Shown here in pieces: positions 61,159 through 64,000 of a stretch of 64,000 bases of DNA (positions within the stretch are counted from its first letter, which is position 1; every line of letters begins with the position of its first letter). A program made the position numbers and the translations under genes. Origin of the DNA: Leifsonia sp. TF02-11 (GTDB lineage: Bacteria > Actinomycetota > Actinomycetes > Actinomycetales > Microbacteriaceae). The stretch covers positions 62,001 to 126,000 of the forward strand of contig NZ_JAGEKP010000005.1 in assembly GCF_017565305.1 (NCBI RefSeq). The letters run 5' to 3'. Below the pieces are notes generated by a model. That model did not search any database and had not been told where the DNA came from. It saw nothing but the letters and a program-made list of their open reading frames with translations.

Positions 61159-61169
61159 TTCGTCTCGAA
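61159..61169. promoter_or_regulatory. TTCG-N3-CGAA site before the dehydrogenase operon
   Basis: TTCGTCTCGAA lies 75 bp before the E1-alpha start and 43 bp before the AsnC/Lrp start. It has the same TTCG-N3-CGAA form as TTCGTCACGAA found twice at 60625-60674, on the other side of the regulator gene. Candidate binding site of the regulator. Confidence 0.45.
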
Positions 61170-61243
61170 ACCGGGCAACCGGTGGCAAAGCGGGTCCAGC
61201 GAAGTCATCCTGATGATCAGCGACGTCTTTCGAAGGAGAACAG

Positions 61244-62368
61244 ATGCACGCCGACGACCTGCTGCCGGGCGACACCCCGCTCCGGCTCATCGACGAGCAG
61301 GGCTCGGGCCACCCGCACGAGCACTACGCGTTCCCGTCCACCGAGGTGCTCCTCGACGGCTACGGCCGGCTCGTGCTCGGCCGGCGCCTCAACGACCAGG
61401 CCGATGCGCTGGTGCGGCAGGGGAGACTGGCGGTGTACCCGTCGTCGCACGGTCAGGAGGCCTGCGAGGTCGCCGCCGCCCTGGTGCTCGACGAGCGCGA
61501 CTGGCTGTTCCCCACCTACCGCGACTCGGTCGCCGTGGTCAGCCGCGGCGTGGACCCGTTCGAGGCGTTCCTGCTGCTGCGCGGCGACTGGCATTCCGGG
61601 TACGACCCGAAGCGGTACCGGGTCGCGCCGCAGGCGACGCCCCTCGCGACCCAGCTGTTGCACGCCGTCGGATTCGCCCACGCGGCCCGGCTGCGCGGCG
61701 AGGACACCGTGGTCGTCGCGATGTGCGGCGACGGCGCGACCAGCGAGGGCGACTTCCACGAGGCGCTCAACTTCGCGGCGGTCTTCCACCTCCCCGTCGT
61801 CTTCCTGGTCCAGAACAACGGCTACGCCATCTCGGTGCCGCTCAGCCGACAGACGGCCGCGCCGAGCCTCGCGCACAAGGGCGTCGGCTACGGGATGCGC
61901 GGGCGACTGGTCGACGGCAACGACCTGGCGGCGCTGCTCGCCGTGCTGGGGGAGGCGGTGACCGAAGCGCGGGAGGGCGGCGGCCCGACGCTGGTCGAGG
62001 CGATCACCTACCGCATGAAGTCGCACACGAACGCCGACGACGCCTCCCGCTATCGCAGCTCGGCGGAGGTCGAGGCGTGGATCGCGCGCGACCCGCTGCT
62101 CCGGCTGCGCACCTGGCTGCAGGCGGAGGGCGCTCTCACCGAGGAGACCGAGGCCGCGTTCCGCGCCGACGCCGAACGCGTCGCCCTCGACCTGCGGACG
62201 CGCATCATGGCCGACGCCGAGCCGCGGCCGCTCGATCTGTTCGCCTTCGTGTACGCCGAGCAGACTCCCCAGCTGCGCGAGCAGGAGGAGCTGCTGGCCG
62301 CAGAGCTCGCCGCCGAGGCCGCAGCCCGGACCGCATCCACCGCCCGCGCCGAGGAGGTCGCCCGATGA
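61244..62368 (+). CDS. 2-oxo acid dehydrogenase E1 component, alpha subunit
   Basis: ThDP-dependent decarboxylase subunit of a branched-chain keto acid or pyruvate dehydrogenase complex. The 374 residues include GRRLNDQADALVRQGRLAVYPSSHGQEACEV (in part), ThDP motif VVAMCGDGATSEGDFHEALNFAAVF (in part) with NNGYAISVP, and TYRMKSHTNADDASRYRS, the phosphorylation-loop region. AAGGAG lies before ATG 61244. The AsnC/Lrp neighbour favours the branched-chain substrate, but sequence alone does not decide. Overlaps the beta gene by 4 bp. Confidence 0.9.
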   Translation: MHADDLLPGDTPLRLIDEQGSGHPHEHYAFPSTEVLLDGYGRLVLGRRLNDQADALVRQGRLAVYPSSHGQEACEVAAALVLDERDWLFPTYRDSVAVVSRGVDPFEAFLLLRGDWHSGYDPKRYRVAPQATPLATQLLHAVGFAHAARLRGEDTVVVAMCGDGATSEGDFHEALNFAAVFHLPVVFLVQNNGYAISVPLSRQTAAPSLAHKGVGYGMRGRLVDGNDLAALLAVLGEAVTEAREGGGPTLVEAITYRMKSHTNADDASRYRSSAEVEAWIARDPLLRLRTWLQAEGALTEETEAAFRADAERVALDLRTRIMADAEPRPLDLFAFVYAEQTPQLREQEELLAAELAAEAAARTASTARAEEVAR

Positions 62369-63486
62369 CGCTCATGCACGACGCTCCAGCCGACCACGGG
62401 GCCGACCACAGCGCCGACCACAGCGCCGACCACAGCGCCGACCATGGCGGCGGCCCCAGCACCGATCACCGCGCCGAGGTCGGCCGACCGGAGGCCGCGC
62501 CGGCCGTGACCACCATGACCATGGCGCAGGCCCTCAACCGCGCGCTCGCCGACTCCCTCGCGGACGATCCGGCCGTGCTCATCTTCGGCGAGGATGTCGG
62601 CACCCTCGGCGGTGTGTTCCGAATCACCGACGGCCTCGCGGCGCGGTTCGGCGAGCAGCGCTGCTTCGACACCCCGCTGGCCGAATCCGGAATCGTCGGC
62701 ACGGCGGTCGGCATGGCGATGAACGGCCTCCGCCCGGTCGTGGAGATGCAGTTCGACGCGTTCGCGTACCCGGCGTTCGAGCAGATCGTCGACCACGTGG
62801 CCAAGATGGGCAACCGCACTCGCGGTGCCGTGCGGCTGCCGCTGGTCATCCGCATCCCGTACGCGGGCGGGATCGGCGGCGTCGAGCACCACTCCGACTC
62901 GTCCGAGGCCTACTACGTGCACACGCCAGGGCTCACGGTCGTCACGCCGTCCACCCCGCAGGACGCCTACGGCCTGCTGCGCGCGGCGATCGCGCACCCC
63001 GACCCTGTCGTCTTCCTCGAGCCGAAGAAGCTGTACTGGTCGACCGGCGAGGTCGATGTCGAAGCGCCGCTGCCGCGCATCGGCAGCGCCCGCATCGCCC
63101 GCGAGGGGACCGACGCGACGCTGATCGCGTACGGGCCGACCGTGCCGGTCGCGGTCGCCGCAGCGGAGGCCGCGGCCGAGGAGGGCCGCAGTCTCGCCGT
63201 TGTGGACGTGCGAACGCTCACGCCTTTCGATGACGAAACCGTCTGCGCCGCGGTGCGGGCGACCGGCCGCGCGGTCGTCGTCGCGGAGGCCCCCGGCTTC
63301 GCCAGCGTCGCCGCCGAGATCGCCGCCCGCGTCTCCGAGCGCTGTTTCCACTATCTGGAGGCGCCCGTGCGCCGGGTGACCGGCTTCGACACCCCGTTCG
63401 CGCCTCCGAAGCTGGAGCGCTTCTATCTGCCGGGTGTCGACCGGGTGCTCGACGCCGTCGACGACCTGCAGTGGGAGGACGCGTGA
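62365..63486 (+). CDS. 2-oxo acid dehydrogenase E1 component, beta subunit
   Basis: Transketolase-like partner of E1-alpha, 373 residues. The core starts at about residue 50 (MTMAQALNRALADSLADDP), with VLIFGEDVGTLGGVFRIT, the ThDP-site Glu in RPVVEMQFDAFAYPAFEQ, and VVDVRTLTPFDDETV in the C-terminal domain. The first ~45 residues are an unusual His/Asp/Ala-rich extension made of five four-residue repeats (ADHG/ADHS), encoded by 12-bp tandem units at 62392-62451. The coupled ATG 62365 supports this start; ATGs at 62515 and 62521 could instead give the family-length protein. Confidence 0.9.
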   Translation: MTLMHDAPADHGADHSADHSADHSADHGGGPSTDHRAEVGRPEAAPAVTTMTMAQALNRALADSLADDPAVLIFGEDVGTLGGVFRITDGLAARFGEQRCFDTPLAESGIVGTAVGMAMNGLRPVVEMQFDAFAYPAFEQIVDHVAKMGNRTRGAVRLPLVIRIPYAGGIGGVEHHSDSSEAYYVHTPGLTVVTPSTPQDAYGLLRAAIAHPDPVVFLEPKKLYWSTGEVDVEAPLPRIGSARIAREGTDATLIAYGPTVPVAVAAAEAAAEEGRSLAVVDVRTLTPFDDETVCAAVRATGRAVVVAEAPGFASVAAEIAARVSERCFHYLEAPVRRVTGFDTPFAPPKLERFYLPGVDRVLDAVDDLQWEDA

Positions 63487-64000
63487 ACGTCTTCGCGCTG
63501 CCCGACCTCGGCGAGGGCCTGACGGACGCCGAGCTCGTCCGCTGGCTGGTCGCGGTCGGCGACACCATCGCCGTCGACCAGCCGATCGCCGAAGTGGAGA
63601 CCGCCAAGTCGGTCGTGGAGGTGCCGTCGCCGTTCGCGGGCGTCGTGGCGGCCTGCCACGGCCAGGAGGGCGAGACCATCCTGGTCGGTTCGCCGCTGCT
63701 CGAGGTGGAGGAGGCGGACGAATCGGAGGAGGCGGAGGAATCGGACGTGCGTGCTCCCGAGCCCGTCGCCGCCGGGTCCGGCCAGGTGCTCGTCGGCTAC
63801 GGCACGACCGATCACGCCACGGCGCGTCGGCGCGGACGAGCCCCCCTGCGCAGCGGGGCTCCCGCCGGCGCTCCGAGCCGCGTCGTCCCCGTCGTCTCGC
63901 CGGTGGTGCGTGCGCTTGCCCACACGCACGGCATCGACCTGGCATCGCTGACACCGACTGGCGCCGGCGGCGTCGTGACCCGACGCGACGTGGAGGCCGC
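63483..64000 (+). CDS. 2-oxo acid dehydrogenase E2 component, 5' part
   Basis: Dihydrolipoyl acyltransferase core of the complex, cut by the right edge after ~172 residues. The lipoyl domain has VNVFALPDLGEGLTDAELVR and the lipoyl-lysine in EVETAKSVVEVPSPF (Lys42). An acidic linker EEADESEEAEESD follows, then the peripheral-subunit-binding domain VVSPVVRALAHTHGIDLASL (in part) with TPTGAGGVVTRRDVEAA. The catalytic domain is outside the window. GTG 63483 overlaps the beta-subunit stop by 4 bp. Confidence 0.93.
   Translation, partial: MNVFALPDLGEGLTDAELVRWLVAVGDTIAVDQPIAEVETAKSVVEVPSPFAGVVAACHGQEGETILVGSPLLEVEEADESEEAEESDVRAPEPVAAGSGQVLVGYGTTDHATARRRGRAPLRSGAPAGAPSRVVPVVSPVVRALAHTHGIDLASLTPTGAGGVVTRRDVEA

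Noticed and set aside
60676-62364. 936-codon plus-strand frame running from inside the AsnC/Lrp gene into E1-beta
   Set aside because: Only the part from 62365 encodes a protein family. The upstream part is antisense to the regulator and out of frame with E1-alpha.

Overview
The window is about 70% GC, gene-dense chromosome of an actinobacterium. CarD next to an LpqE-like lipoprotein, SigK/RskA, GlnR, SenX3/RegX3, an MsiK-type sugar ATPase and a maltokinase all point to Actinomycetota. The fused IspDF and the overall gene neighbourhoods fit Microbacteriaceae (Leifsonia-like; this is inference). No CRISPR array, IS element, phage gene or rRNA was seen. The only likely acquired piece is the first ~530 bases, where an AT-richer hypothetical gene abuts the 3' side of a tRNA-Lys.

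Layout. 1-3000: tRNA-Lys, a conserved hypothetical gene, a candidate structured RNA, and the sigma factor/anti-sigma pair sigK-rskA. 3000-11300: the phosphate operon pstSCAB with a PHO box, polyphosphate kinase with a coupled Nudix/phosphatase gene, and glnR. 11400-15900: small membrane proteins, a nitrobindin-like protein, YgfZ, a methyltransferase divergent from phosphoglycerate mutase, and a 2H phosphoesterase with no normal start codon. 15970-18650: phoU and the phosphate two-component system senX3-regX3. 18700-24080: the lpqE / carD-ispDF-(SnoaL)-cysS-rlmB block. 24200-29750: a polar amino-acid ABC transporter and an amidohydrolase divergent from a LacI regulator with twin operators. 29770-34160: a Q/P-rich membrane protein, a DUF4032 protein, the msiK-type ATPase with a structured leader, a DsbA-like protein and tRNA-Thr. 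34180-46600: a secreted GH18 chitinase with two CBM2 modules, a ThDP enzyme, YciI and VOC proteins, an esterase, an iron-regulated siderophore-interacting protein, signal peptidase I, an M23 peptidase and maltokinase. 46800-59000: a flavin monooxygenase and the phenylacetate catabolism genes paaABCDE-G, a TetR regulator, paaZ, paaI, paaH, paaF and thiolase. 59000-64000: LtrA with two tiny coupled genes, and an AsnC/Lrp regulator divergent from a branched-chain keto acid (or pyruvate) dehydrogenase operon cut by the right edge.

How the genes work together. Phosphate sensing (senX3-regX3, phoU), uptake (pstSCAB), storage (ppk) and a PhoP/RegX3-type box sit within 16 kb. The paa genes form several transcription units, and two of the promoters carry nearly the same 22-bp operator. 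This suggests that one TetR protein controls both the ring-epoxidation operon and the beta-oxidation operon. Two window-wide patterns stand out. At least a dozen genes have a -10-like hexamer exactly 6 nt before the start codon, which predicts leaderless mRNAs. Two intergenic stem-loops begin exactly where the same spacing places the transcription start. Several families of intergenic palindromes and short tandem repeats are also scattered through the window.
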